DNA from: Lantana camara
Taxonomy: Eukaryota > Streptophyta > Magnoliopsida > Lamiales > Verbenaceae
Direction: 5' to 3'
NCBI GenBank assembly: GCA_037501455.1
Contig: CM074863.1
Span: forward strand, 8,366,001 to 8,430,000
DNA length: 64,000 bases
Positions 21,242-32,475 of the stretch are shown here, piece after piece. The position numbers were made by a program, and so were the translations under genes. The notes beneath the pieces are model-generated. The model worked only from the letters and a program-made list of their open reading frames with translations, searched no databases and was not told the origin of the DNA. Positions within the stretch are counted from its first letter, which is position 1. Each line of letters begins with the position of its first letter.

Positions 21242-21781
21242 ACTGATAATGAGAATTATATCTTTGAAATGTATTTCGAGATCAAAATTGGTGATTTAAA
21301 CGAAGCAAGTGATTTAATATCTTGAGGCTTCCCGGTATTGTTGACCACGGGATGTTTATTGGGTCAGCGACAACCGTAATCGTATATTGACGGCATTGTT
21401 GTGGTATGAACGGGAGGTTGAGAAATTTTGTTACAACGATTTGAGGAACGGGTTTTAGTTAAATTGACACTTACATGTTATGAAACTCAAATGGGGAAGA
21501 TGATATCCTAAGATAGATTAGGTTCTTGTTTGGGATCAATCATGGATTTGATTGATTAAGGAGTTCTATTAATTTTGTTTATTTATGTACTAAGGGAGAA
21601 TTCTTAGTTTTATCCGTCTGAGGGATTGGTCTAGCTAGTATGGGTGTGTAAAAGCTAAAAGGGGATAGAAGAGGGAGGGTTGTGAAGAAAGGGTCGTGAG
21701 GTTGTTACCGGAAATATAGGGACTTCGAAATTTATTTTAAACAAACTAAAGAATATGAGATTATGATAAAGATACCTATAT

Positions 21782-22332
21782 AGAGTTATTTACACCATAC
21801 CCTGTGTTAGGTGAAATGGGCAAAAAAGATTTTATGTTACAAAAATTAAAATAAGGAACCCTGTATTTTCAAAATATTTGTATGCTGAACCCTGAAAATT
21901 TCTAGTATTGGTAGAACACTAATTTTCTCTATTTATTGGATACGAAATAACTAATGTAACCTTCTATACTATGATATACATATCTTAAATCTCTCTATAT
22001 TGTTCAATATTTTTTTATATGCACCGAAACCCCCTTTTTTTATATGCACCGAAACCCTATACAAAATAAAAATTGCATGAAGAACCGTATAAACAAGTAT
22101 AAAAAATTGTATATAGAGATATATGAGATGATGTATATGATAATATAAAAGGTTAAATTAGTTATTTCGCATTCAATAAATAGAGAAAATTAGTGTTCTA
22201 CTAATACTAGAAATTTTCAGGGTTCGGCATGCAAATATTTTGAAAACACGGGGTTTCCTGGGTTAATTTTTGTAACACAGGATTTTTTTTTGCCCATTTC
22301 ACCTAACACAGGGGGTATGGTGTAAATAACTC
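21782..22332. mobile_element. Foldback/MITE-like element with ~190-bp inverted repeats
   Basis: The left arm ('gagttatttacaccataccc', 'tgttaggtgaaatgggcaaaaaa', 'tttctagtattggtagaacac') is repeated inverted at about 22160-22332. The middle carries a short direct duplication ('tatatgcaccgaaacccc' twice near 22017-22055). Flanks are TA-rich (tacctatat / tatctatat), so the target duplication is not clear. No coding capacity. Confidence 0.8.
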
Positions 22333-22979
22333 TATCTATATATAACCGGTAAATAATAAACTTCCGGATTTATCTCCAACATTTTCGCGACTTATTTATA
22401 TATTTGTATTTGTATTGAATATATTAATAAACACGTATAATATTTATTTATGCAAAACAAAGGTACGTGTACGTGTATGATTAAAACATTCTAGAATTTG
22501 ATGGTTTACTTACAATATATATAATTTTTTGTTAATTTAATATATTTAATTAAATAGAATTATAATAGAATTTTGAAAATTATGGGTATCACTGAATTTT
22601 AAGACTTCTAAATAACCGAGAGATCCGAATTGAGAGCCCCACAATATATAAAATTACTGAGGACCAACTTATTTAGTAATTAGTGACCATCATATTATTG
22701 GGTGCGTGACTGCGTTCATTCTCATCAATCATATTACTTCTCCTTCATTCTTGCTTGCAGAGGCGAACCCGGACAGTTGCTTTCTCTTCGTCTGTCGGCC
22801 ACATGTATTTCTCTCACCCTATCTGTGTATGTTAGTTTGTCTGCTTGGATATGATGCACAAGTTAGTGCATTGCATCAAAATTTGATATGATTAAGATTT
22901 ATTTATTTTCATGTTTCTCTTATTTCATGATTGTGTAAGCATGTGGAAAATTTTGATGTATTTGCATGAATTTAATAGG

Positions 22980-23773
22980 GAGAATATAAAAAATAAAGAA
23001 TACATTATCTACGTGGACAAAGAGAAGATGGACAAATACTGGGAAAAGCTTATCGAGACTAGGCAAGAAAGTTGTTGTGAAGAGATGGTGGACAAATACG
23101 AAATAAAGAATAGGCAAGAAATTCTGGAGATGGTGGAGAAATACTTGGAAATGGAAATAAAGAATAGGGAAGAAATATTGATGCGTGAAAAGAAGAGAGT
23201 AGGGAAGAAATTGCTCATAGGGATAAGATGCAAAGGGAAAAGTTCTTAATCTATTTCGATAGATACTTCGAAATGGAAAAGAAGAGTGTGGAAGAACATC
23301 AGAGGAGAATGGTTGAAATTGATAGAGAGAGGATGGAAATTTGGAAGAATATGGATAAGATGGTGACGAATGAAGAAGAATTCTTAATGGCTGTGGGCAA
23401 ATACTTGGAAACCGAAAGGAAGAATAGGGAAGAAAGTGTGAAGCATGAATTTGATAGGGAGAAGAAGAAAAATCAAGAATTTTCAATGTATTTGAACAAA
23501 TACATTAAATACTTGGAAACGGAAATGAAGACTAGGGAATTGGCAATGAACAGTAGAGAAACAAGTGCCATGCGTGAATTTCATACGGAGAAAATAAGGA
23601 ATAAAGAATTTTTAAGATATATGGACAAATGTATGGGAAAGATGAAAAATGAAGACTTTGTCTATAGATACTTGGAAATTAAAAGAAAGAGTACAGAAGT
23701 GGAAAGGAAGAGCTGGGAAATTAAGTCAGCAGCATGTACGGTCGTTTTTGTTTTCCTTGCTTGTGAGTTGTGA
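22980..23773 (+). pseudogene. Coiled-coil repeat gene, copy B, frameshifted
   Basis: Homologous to 4263-5030 over its whole length, with the same Lys/Glu-rich repeats (KYLEMEIKNREE, EFDREKKKNQEF, IRNKEFLRYMDKC). Next to 'gtagggaagaaattgctcatag' it has two extra bases ('aagaagagagtaggg' against 'aaaaagagtaggg', near 23190-23200), which split the frame at about 23228. The C-terminus differs: a shorter hydrophobic tail (CTVVFVFLACEL) and stop. An intron acceptor-like 'cttgcttgcag' lies 5' of both copies (about 22760 and 3716), so the native gene probably has an upstream exon. Confidence 0.5.
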
Positions 23774-23965
23774 CACTTCTAACTTTTTCGTGGCCTATAA
23801 TTTGTATTAATTTTTTCTGATTTCTAGGTGGTGAGAATTGGAGAAATTGAGCCATTAAATTTCTTGGAATAAAAGAACAACTTTGTAATTGATCTTTTTC
23901 AGTTCAATATGATTGTTAATTGAATTTGATTAATGTTCCATAAATGATTAGGAAGAGTAAGTTGA

Positions 23966-25690
23966 GTTTTCTAAGATAATAAGCTGCTTGTTTGATTTGA
24001 GTTTTCTATAATAATATAAGGGATTTATTTCGATTTTTGTTTTGGCTCGTCCGAAAATTTGAGTTAAATTGCTTGGCTTGTCCGAAAATCTGAGTTAAAT
24101 AATCCACGAGCCAACAAAATTTTGTTCCAATATCATAATTTTAGGTCTATACTTAATTTTATAGAAACTCGTTATAACTATTTGTGTTAACCATCTTTAT
24201 ATCTATATCTTGTAATTTTAATTTTGTGGGTAATGTTTTTCACCAAAAAACTAATTCTCATTCCGGGTTTCTGTCTGCTCTGTGGATATTGCTAAATGAG
24301 ACTAGCTAGTATTGATAAAGCATAAACGAATTCATGTGAGTTGTAAATAAATTGAAAATCCGTACCCTACCATGAAAAACTAACCTCATCAACATTTATA
24401 TATATATATATATATATATATCATATAAATGAACAATTTTTTGATATTTGTGTTCGTAAATACCTAACTCCAAAACTAGATAAAAAAAATTCATTGAATA
24501 ATTTTAATTGACTGTCTATATTTGAAATTTGAATATGAGGACACTATATATCTTTATTAAAGAGAAAACAAAGGACGACTCCCATACTTCTAAAATTTTA
24601 AAATATCCATGAGTAATTACAATTACAATGTTATGCACAATGACCTTTGCATAACCTCACGATTATTAACGATATGCAATTGGATATATAGTTTGTTATT
24701 GTAATTTTAGAAGAAATCATAGATATATACTTGAAATATTAATTTAAATCATCATAAAAATAAAATAAATAATCTATATCTAATTACTTTAAACGTTGCA
24801 TTAATTGGTCGTTCGTTTAACTAATTTCATAATCATTGGCCCCAACATATATAATACAATTGATTAATCTAATTTGTCTGTTCATTAAAATGAAGTGAAG
24901 GTGCTCTAAGTTCTAATTAACCAGAGCTGATTTGTCACTTAGCTTAGCACCACAAATTTCCATCAACTTGCCCAAAGTCCTATCCAATTAATATTTAACT
25001 CGTCAAAATAGCACCTCTAATATCACACCATAATCCAATTCAGCCAAAAGAAACGAATCTGACGACAGAAAGGAAAATAAAAAGAAAGGACCACGAAAGT
25101 ACGAGTACAATTTAATTGATTAGACCATTTTTACGGCACAAAACATGGGATTAAACCTTAATTTTATACAATGAGTCCGTGACTGATTATACCCGCCAAC
25201 ACTATATGATATAGGAATAATTACAAATAGTACTTGAGATACAGTGAAATTATAAATATTCTTTAAAATTTAAGAAATTACGAATATTTTTTAACCCATT
25301 ATTTTGATGTTAAATTTAATAAAATGTTCGATTTTACTATTTACTCCTCATATGCTAAAATTCGAGAGGGCATATAGTATATTTGTATACGTAATAGATA
25401 ATCCAAAAATAAGAGATTATGAAATTCTTAAAGAGTTTGATATAAATATTTAAATTTTGTAACTATATACCGAATTTATATTTATTTTTTTGTCTCTTCA
25501 AAGAATATTACTTAAATACTTAAATTTTGATATATATTTTTATGATCAATTATTTTCATGCATATATTTTATGATGTTATTTTCTTTTTTGATATTGAAC
25601 ATATATATATATTTATAATGGAATGCTATTGTTACATGCATTAAAAATCATTATACTTTAAATATTTATTTAAATAAGAATAATCATGTG
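23966..25690. other. AT-rich intergenic DNA
   Basis: No supported gene. A (TA)n tract lies at about 24397-24421. Around 25215-25330 there is a stretch resembling one end of an inverted-repeat MITE ('aataattacaaatagta...'), but no partner arm was found nearby. Confidence 0.4.
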
Positions 25691-25709
25691 AATTTTGGAA
25701 TACGTACTT

Positions 25710-25815
25710 AAAAAAAAGCTAAAGATTTGTTTAATGGGCTGGGCCTTTCGAAACAAGGTCCACAGACCATACAGTAACTTCCAATTAAACTTGGGCTTAG
25801 TTGGATCATATATAA
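25710..25815. repeat. Segment inverted at 30600-30745
   Basis: 'tttgtttaatgggct', 'gcctttcgaaaca' and 'gtccacagaccata' recur as reverse complements at about 30675-30715, and the spacing between the words is kept. The partner lies inside the 8.5-kb MULE, while this copy lies 0.6 kb outside its left end. Confidence 0.7.
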
Positions 25816-25990
25816 CGGCAATAAGCTACGAAACCTTTTTTTTTTTTAATTCAAAATATATGGACAAAAATGTAGGAGTTCTAATAATGGCAAGGTCAAA
25901 ATTGGAGTGGTACTTTATTCTTTAGAAATTAATATAAAATTCTTATTGTATACTCATTAAAATTCTATAGTTTCATTTGTTGAAAGTATA

Positions 25991-26257
25991 AGGGGGGTTT
26001 TGAGAAAACTCCCCATGAGTTGAAAAATTTTGAGTTTGCTCCCCATTTTTAAATACATCATTTGGGGTTTTAGATACACGATTCTGGGATTTATATACAC
26101 GATTCTGGGATTTAGATACATGATTTTTTTCCTTATATTTCAAATACATCATTTGGGGTTTTAGATACACGATTCTTGAGTTTTAATACATCATTTTTGA
26201 AAATAGGGAGCTAAAGGAAATTTGACTTGTCAATTGGAGAGTTTTCTCAAATTCCCC
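25991..26257. mobile_element. Short inverted-repeat element with internal minisatellite
   Basis: Left end 'aggggggttttgagaaaactcc' faces right end 'ggagagttttctcaaattcccc'. The flanks are gaaagtata (25982-25990) and gaaagtaat (26258-26266), seven of nine bases alike. Inside, a ~27-bp unit ('gatacacgattctgggattta') is repeated about five times with variation. Non-coding, probably a MULE-type MITE. Confidence 0.6.
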
Positions 26258-26979
26258 GAAAGTAATAAACTGAAATAACATTTGATTGGATCCTCGATTG
26301 TCTCTTATATCATGAGCCATGTTATGTGATTAATGTTTTAACTCAAAATTGACAAGTGCTCTATATGATTAGATCGTGACTTGGAAACCTCTTCATCCAC
26401 TTATAATTTAGTCTTAATTACATTAAGACCCCAAGTATATAAAATTATAATTGGTGCCCTCTTAGACAAAAAATTACATGTATATCCATTGAGTAGTTTT
26501 AAAATTACAGTTCACACCCAAATTGTGAAAATTTAAGTTAAATATATGCTAAAAATTTATAAATTGTCCATTATGCCCTCAATTTATCCTTTTAAAAAAA
26601 TTATTAAAATAAAAGAAAATTAAATAGACAATAATACCCTCACATATACTAAGGAAGCCAAAGATCCCTTCTAAGATTCAATATCACACTCGATCTCTTC
26701 TCTCCCGCCATGAAGAAGTTAAAAAACCCTTCACCTTCTTCTTCACACGTTATGTATTGTTTCTCTGAATGTTCTTACTTTTTTTTGAGCAATTCGTGAT
26801 ATACTTAATTCGTGGTGAAAAAAGACATAATTTTTTGCTCAAGCCGTGCACCAGAAGCTCAATCTCCACACTAGGGTTTTCTTTAAGGTTAGTAATGAAA
26901 AATCTTTGTCAAATCTTCATGGTTTAGTGTAATATGGGGTTGCATATTTGTTGTATTTGTCAAACCCTCATTTTTAAGC

Positions 26980-27360
26980 TCTCCTAAAGTCTAAACTGAT
27001 TGTTGCATATTTGTTGTATTTGTCCAATTCAGGGGCCTATTATTTCATCGGGCTTAGGCTTCTCTTTGATTGTGGACTTTTGGGCTTACTTTAAGGGGAA
27101 GGGTTTGGGCTTCATGCTGTGGTGGGGGGCTTGCCGGATTGGGTCATCCACTGGCTGTAGATACGTGGTCCAGGGGGCTTTTGGGCTTGAAATTTGTGTT
27201 GCTTTACAACTCCAGAATTTGGGCCTTTTTCTAGGTTCCGATTTGTTCTTAACTTCTTATATAGGCTGAGCATTTTAACATCGTTGGAGATGTATTTCTG
27301 TAACTTCCCCTCTTGAGGGTACTTTAATAATATGAGGTCGGGACCTCGTTAAAAAACCGA
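26980..27360 (+). other. Possible retroposon 3' end or captured gene fragment
   Basis: GC-richer than its surroundings, with an open frame at 27000-27269 that I cannot assign. It is followed by 'gtaacttcccctcttgagggtactttaataat', a layout like the 3' end of plant non-LTR retroposons (polyadenylation-like AATAAT after a 'cccctt..gagg' hairpin), then 'cgttaaaaaaccg'. Only weakly supported. The stretch 27600-28440 shows nothing beyond AT-rich sequence. Confidence 0.25.
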
Positions 27361-28449
27361 CGGTCGTCTTGACCCGGTTTTTGGGAAAAAAGAAAAAGAA
27401 AACTTTAGAAATGGGAGCATTCAGTATTCTGATGCCACGGTTGTCAGTTGTCACCTTCTTATTCTTCGATCACCTCATTAAAAGATCCTGGATTGAGGCT
27501 TTGATTAATTGGAGCTACTTATTATTTTGTTTTACTAATTATGGCAATTACATGATAAGGCTATGTGATATATATTCATTTTCCTCTTAATTTAAAACTT
27601 AGACAAAACCCTCTCCAACCAAGCTCACATGCATGTAGTAGTTTAAAATAACTAATTAGGTCGAAGAATATTATCATATATTATATAACTAGTATTTAGC
27701 CCGTGGGATGCACCGTATTATATAATAAAAATATAGAAAAATAGTTTGCTCCTTTTTCATAAAGAAGACATCATCTTAAATAAATTATTTTTAATTGAAT
27801 TATGTTACTTCTTCAAAATTAATCATTTTTAAACATTTTGGAAGAAGTCTGACACATACAAAGTTTCTTATTGAGTTTTTTGTGAGTTGAGTTTTCTTTT
27901 CTTTGCAACGGTAAAAATCAAATTATATGTGCTTTAGTCAATTACATAGTGGTCAAAATTATATTTATGTATTTGGTGTATAAATGTGAGACGTTTGTGA
28001 GGCATTTTTGGTGATAAAAATTATCCGAATCTTTATTAGGATGCAAACGATAAAAATTATGTAATTTAGGATGCAATCCTTTGATTTTTCATCTCATACA
28101 GTATCGAACACGTGTTGAATATGAACACGGCAGAATACGTGACCGACAGGACAAAAAGTGTCTCATTTAATATTAATTTTCTCTATATCAATACTTTTGT
28201 GTTTTTGTAATTCAGCAACAATATGAAAATATTTGTTATACTAGTGATAATATGGCTGTAAAAAGTTCTTCATACACCACCTCAAATATTGAAACAAATT
28301 AAAGTAATTTTTTTAATGTCTTTTGAAAAATATAAAATTTAAATGATACTTTACAAAAATAAAAGAATTAAGATATGGTGGGAATGATGAAAGAAAAGAT
28401 AAATTAGAAATATTAAAATGAATGATATATATTAATAAATTTTTAAATA

Positions 28450-30020
28450 TCAAATAAGGAAATCAAATTTATGACTCGGAAACAATTTGAGTAATTGAAG
28501 TTGTTTCCTAAACCCATTGTGTCATTCAATTGATTGAGGAATTGATTGAAACCTTTATGTACCGTTCATGCTCAACAAGTAAAGTGTTCTTACAATTCTA
28601 ATCACTCAACTATGCACTAGCTTCTCTCAAAGTCAAGTTCACTTACCTAATTTAGAACAAAGTCGCTCTCGTGATCCTTAAAACAAAAGTTAAGCCAAAA
28701 GCTCAATATAGTATCATTAACTAACTAGCGGCTTGACATTGTTAATTAATATCATCTCTTTGGACTTAGTTTTTAAGTGTTTATGAAAATTTACCAATTT
28801 ACAATTAATTTCTCAATTAAAAAATGAATTAAGATCAAGTATGAGTAGACCACGCTCATACAAGTTTTTAGAGAATATTTTTCTAACATAAGAACAACTT
28901 TCACTCATTGAGGCATTTCACCAAACATTTAGCACTCACTATGTTTCATCCCCCTAGCTCAAAGATCTAGCCACTCATGCTTCCACAAATAACCAACAAA
29001 CTAAAGGAAATTAAGCTAATAACATGCAATTTAGAGATACCAGAGTCTTCAAGTAAGTTCCATGGATCAAGGAGTTGAAAATTGTCCTCCCCCAGAACTT
29101 TCCTTAGCTCCTATCTTCTAAATTAGGTCTAGAATTGAATACCTCCTCGAATGCCCCAAATTTTAAGTTATAAACTAGAAAAAACGCATTTTGGAGACAT
29201 ATCTACGATCGTGGATTTTCGAAAGCGAAATGGTCCATGATCGTGGATTACAAAATCGCACTGATGACTTTTCACCACATCCACGATCGTGGATTTTTAT
29301 AACTGCATAGATCCACGGCCGTGGATTCTTTCCAAAGATTTTTGAAATTCGACCTATTTTCCACGGTCGTGGATTTTCTCAATACTAAAATTCTACGGTC
29401 GTGGATCCTTCAACTCCACTCGAAAAAGTTGGTTTTGCTCCGTTTCGTCCCGTTTTCTACTTCTTCGACAAAGTACCCTGAAATTGAGTCAATAGTAACA
29501 AAATAAGCATTGTAACGGACTAAAATCAATTCTAAATAAGCTACAAAGGAACAAAAACTACAACCTAACAACTCCCCCACACTAAAAAATTGCTCGTCCT
29601 CGAGCAATAGTAAAAACGTTCGAAAAGTCAATCAAATTTAATCAAACTCGCGATAATTGATCGACAAGTTATCACCTATTCAAATCTAGCATACCAAACA
29701 AATAACTCAGTATGCATAAAACTCAATGAAATAGTGTAATTAGCATACCTCAAAATAATGTGTATAATTAAATGAATCATGCACATCAAACGCCCGGATT
29801 GGTTTATGTTCACCACCTAGAAACTAACACACGAGTTCGCGATACACTCTTCATGCCTATCTCCACTAATGGGATCGACTCAAGAAATAAGGATCGAAAG
29901 GTCTTTCGAGTTTGTAATGTGGACTTAGGGTCACGGTTATGGAATTTTTAGTTAAAGAGTGACTTAACACCAATGCTCAATGAGACTTAGAAGAAGAAGC
30001 TCCACGAGTGACCTGAGGAA
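28450..30020 (-). mobile_element. LTR-retrotransposon remnant (ends not resolved)
   Basis: On the minus strand the sequence 'ttgctcgaggacgagcaattt' followed by 'agtgtgggggagttgttagg' (29560-29605) is a phrase found at the 3' end or LTR start of many plant gypsy elements. The adjacent region carries the palindrome array at 29201-29406. I could not find TG/CA ends with a target duplication, so the extent is approximate and the lineage is not called. Confidence 0.4.
29201..29406. repeat. Array of TCCACGATCGTGGA palindromes
   Basis: Six copies of a 14-bp palindrome lie at about 29202, 29234, 29279, 29312, 29360 and 29392, with symmetric variants (TCCACGGCCGTGGA, TCCACGGTCGTGGA, TCTACG...). Spacing is 30-50 bp with unrelated spacers. 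The design is the same as the array in the solo LTR at 19.6 kb, with a different motif. Confidence 0.88.
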
Positions 30021-30257
30021 AATAAGGAAAACCATGTATTTTGCAAGATTACAAGTTATATATACCTTTACCAAAGAATTCTATTATCATCTTAGCCAGA
30101 CAAACATGAAACATCATACGTGTAATACTGACTTCCTGAACACAACAAACCAAAGGTTATATAAATAGATGTGAAAACAGGGTCCCTTATTATGAAGAAG
30201 ATTCAAGCAATATTATTAGACTGCTCAACATGTTTAAGCTAAGCAAAGCATCTAAAG

Positions 30258-32475
30258 AATATGTTTACTTTGTCTTTTTCTCCCTTGGAGAAAAAAAAAA
30301 AAAGTGAAATGTCCACATTCTGTAACGAGTCTACAACTTCTCTACGCAAAGTTGCTAGTATGTTAGGGGCTACGAAGGATACAATTAAGCAATCAGAAGA
30401 AATTTTCGTACTCATCCTTTCATTATCAATCTTCATTAACATACATGACCACACAAATGTCTCGAACATGTTTGTCAATAACCCAACGCAAATGAATTTG
30501 TCTTTGTATTACTTATTATGTTAAACTGCAACTGGATGCTTCTAGAAAGGTAGAACTACATTTGGTGGTTAATTTTTGTGATGAAAGAAATGTACCAGTT
30601 TGTTCTTCCATAGGTAAGTATGGGATTTTAGTATATGACCCAATTAGGCCAAAGTTTGATTGGAAGTTAATATATGGTCTGTGGGCCCTGTTTCGAAAGG
30701 CCTAGTCCATTAAACAAAATTTCGTTGCCACTTTTAGCTTTCTGAATTAGATCCGAACAAAGAATTAAGATACCATGAATCCCGTTTTAGGAAGAAATTG
30801 AAAGATTATATAAATAGGAGAAGAACGGATAATATATGATATGGCTAACTAATAATAAATATTAGTGACTCTGCATATTCATATGCGTGTGAAAAAAAAA
30901 TAAATTAAAATTTTCATATTATTATTTAACTTATAATTATTTTTAATATAATTATAATTTTTTAATAAATAAATTATTAAATTAAATAAAATAATATCAA
31001 CTTAGTATGAAGTAATTAAAACATATGTTTACTTTGTCTTTTTTTCCCTTAGAAATTGGGTGTTTTTTGCACTTGTGCGTTTACTTTTGTGATATTAATA
31101 ATGTTAGTTTAAACGAAAATTACTACTTTGACCTCACAAGATAATGCTTTTTTTAGCCCCTTTCAGTTTGCTCAAAAATATATGGAAGACATTACCAAAC
31201 CATTTTCGGACCAAAAAATACCAAGAACGTGACTACGAATGCAGGCCAAGAGGAGCCATGTTACATTAAGTTTTTGAAAATCAACAAACAAATTAGAACC
31301 AAAAGAAAACAAAAGAGCAACCTACATGTAAAAACAACGTAAATACATCATAGTTCAGTGCCATAAATCAAAGTTCCTTACACTAATTCAAAATGCAAAT
31401 TCATAATCATACTTGGAATAACTTAAAGAGAGGGACATTAACATTCAGAAAAATCTATACCAAAATCCCACACTTACCTACTGGAAGAACAAACTGGTAC
31501 ATTTCTTTCATCACAAAAATTAACCACCAAATGTGTTGAGAAATCTGGGCAAAAACAGAAGCTAGACACGGGTAATCACTGTCCTTAAAGTTTCTATCGC
31601 ACCTAGCTTTCTGGGAAGTGTGCTAAAGGTTTCAGGCGACACACTTTTACGATATATGTCAAGCTAATTTCCGGGTATGATTTTGTGTACTAGCACTGCA
31701 CAAGAAATCTGAAGAATGTGTTATGTCTTTTCAACTCAAGAGATTGTATATATAGATATTCGGATTGTTTGAATTATAACTGTTGGTGGATTAATTCAGC
31801 ATCAATGGGCTGTTTAATGGCCCCTGAATTAATTTGTGGCTTAATAGCCCTTGGTGCAAAGTGCGCCATCAAACGCCACATTCGTCCATGCCCAGCCCAC
31901 GACCCACATCCCCGGCCCCGGCCCGTGCCCGAGCCCGTGCGCGGACGGTGCAGTGTACCGCACTGCGTGTGAGCCCATCAGTCCACCTCACATTTATTGA
32001 ATTAATAATCCACTTAGTGTCTTAACTTATATAGCTGACCACACTTGGTTATAAAATCAATGTGGGACAGGTTTAGTTTTCCCAAACACCCTTTCATATG
32101 TCTCTTTGATATTTTCAATAATCCTCCATTAATTTAATTGAAAGTATCAATGCATATGTCCAACAAAATGTAGTCTACCTTTCTAGAAGCATCCATTTGC
32201 AGTTTAACATAATAAGTAATACAAAGACAAATTTATTTGCGTTGGGTTATTGACAAACATGTTCGAGACATTTGTGTGGTCATGTATGTTAATGAAGATT
32301 GATAATGAACGGATGACTTCAAAAAAATTTCTGGTTGCTTAATTGTATCCATCGTAGCCCCTAGCATACTAGCAACTTTGCGTAGAGAAGTTGTAGACTC
32401 ATTACAAAATGTGGACACCTCACCAGTTTTCTCCGACCTTTTTCGTTTTTTTTTTCCCCCTCTGATGGTGCCGGC
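30258..32475. repeat. Large inverted repeat inside the MULE
   Basis: The sequence 30300-30640 ('gtccaca', 'gagtctacaacttctc', 'gttgctagtatg', 'catacatgaccacac', 'ccagtttgttcttcca') returns as reverse complement at 31460-31533 plus 32171-32420. The right arm is interrupted by the solo LTR 31534-32165. Translated, each arm gives CNESTTSLRKVASMLGAT, a short protein-like stretch I cannot assign. 'atatgtttactttgtctttt' also occurs directly at 30258 and 31022. The loop at 30750-31450 is AT-rich and non-coding. Confidence 0.75.
31534..32165 (+). mobile_element. 632-bp solo LTR (Copia-like)
   Basis: Starts TGTTGAGAAATC and ends TATGTCCAACA, flanked by AAATG on both sides (31529-31533, 32166-32170). 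It separates two halves of an inverted-repeat arm that are contiguous in the other arm, which independently confirms both edges. It contains a GC-rich Pro/Arg-encoding stretch (31880-31960), an artefact of 'cccgtgccc' repeats. The TGTTG...CAACA ends and short length suggest Ty1/Copia; no internal region remains. Confidence 0.85.

Larger units (their letters stand above)
21425..23965. repeat. Second copy of the 0.1-7.6 kb segment
   Basis: In order, it shares with the left of the window: the 'gaggaacgggtttt...atggggaagatg' block (21440-21500), the 'gcttgcag...gttgctttctcttcgtc' block (22750-22800 versus 3705-3740), the coiled-coil gene, and the 'gtggtgagaattgg...gattaggaagag' tail (23828-23960). 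Similarity is interrupted by independent insertions on both sides. This is a dispersed segmental duplication, considerably diverged. Confidence 0.75.

Noticed and set aside
22920..23486. Minus-strand 188-codon frame opposite the coiled-coil gene (also 4775-5173)
   Set aside because: It is the shadow of the A-rich Lys/Glu codons of the plus-strand gene; the Phe/Ser/Tyr-rich product is an artefact.
27690..27720. 'actagtatttagcccgtgggatgcacc' as a transposon end
   Set aside because: Similar phrases mark a dispersed repeat in many plant genomes, but I found no second end or target duplication here.
31718..32025. Pro/Arg-rich open frames near 31.9 kb
   Set aside because: They read through 'cccgtgccc' repeats inside the solo LTR in two frames; no sign of a protein.
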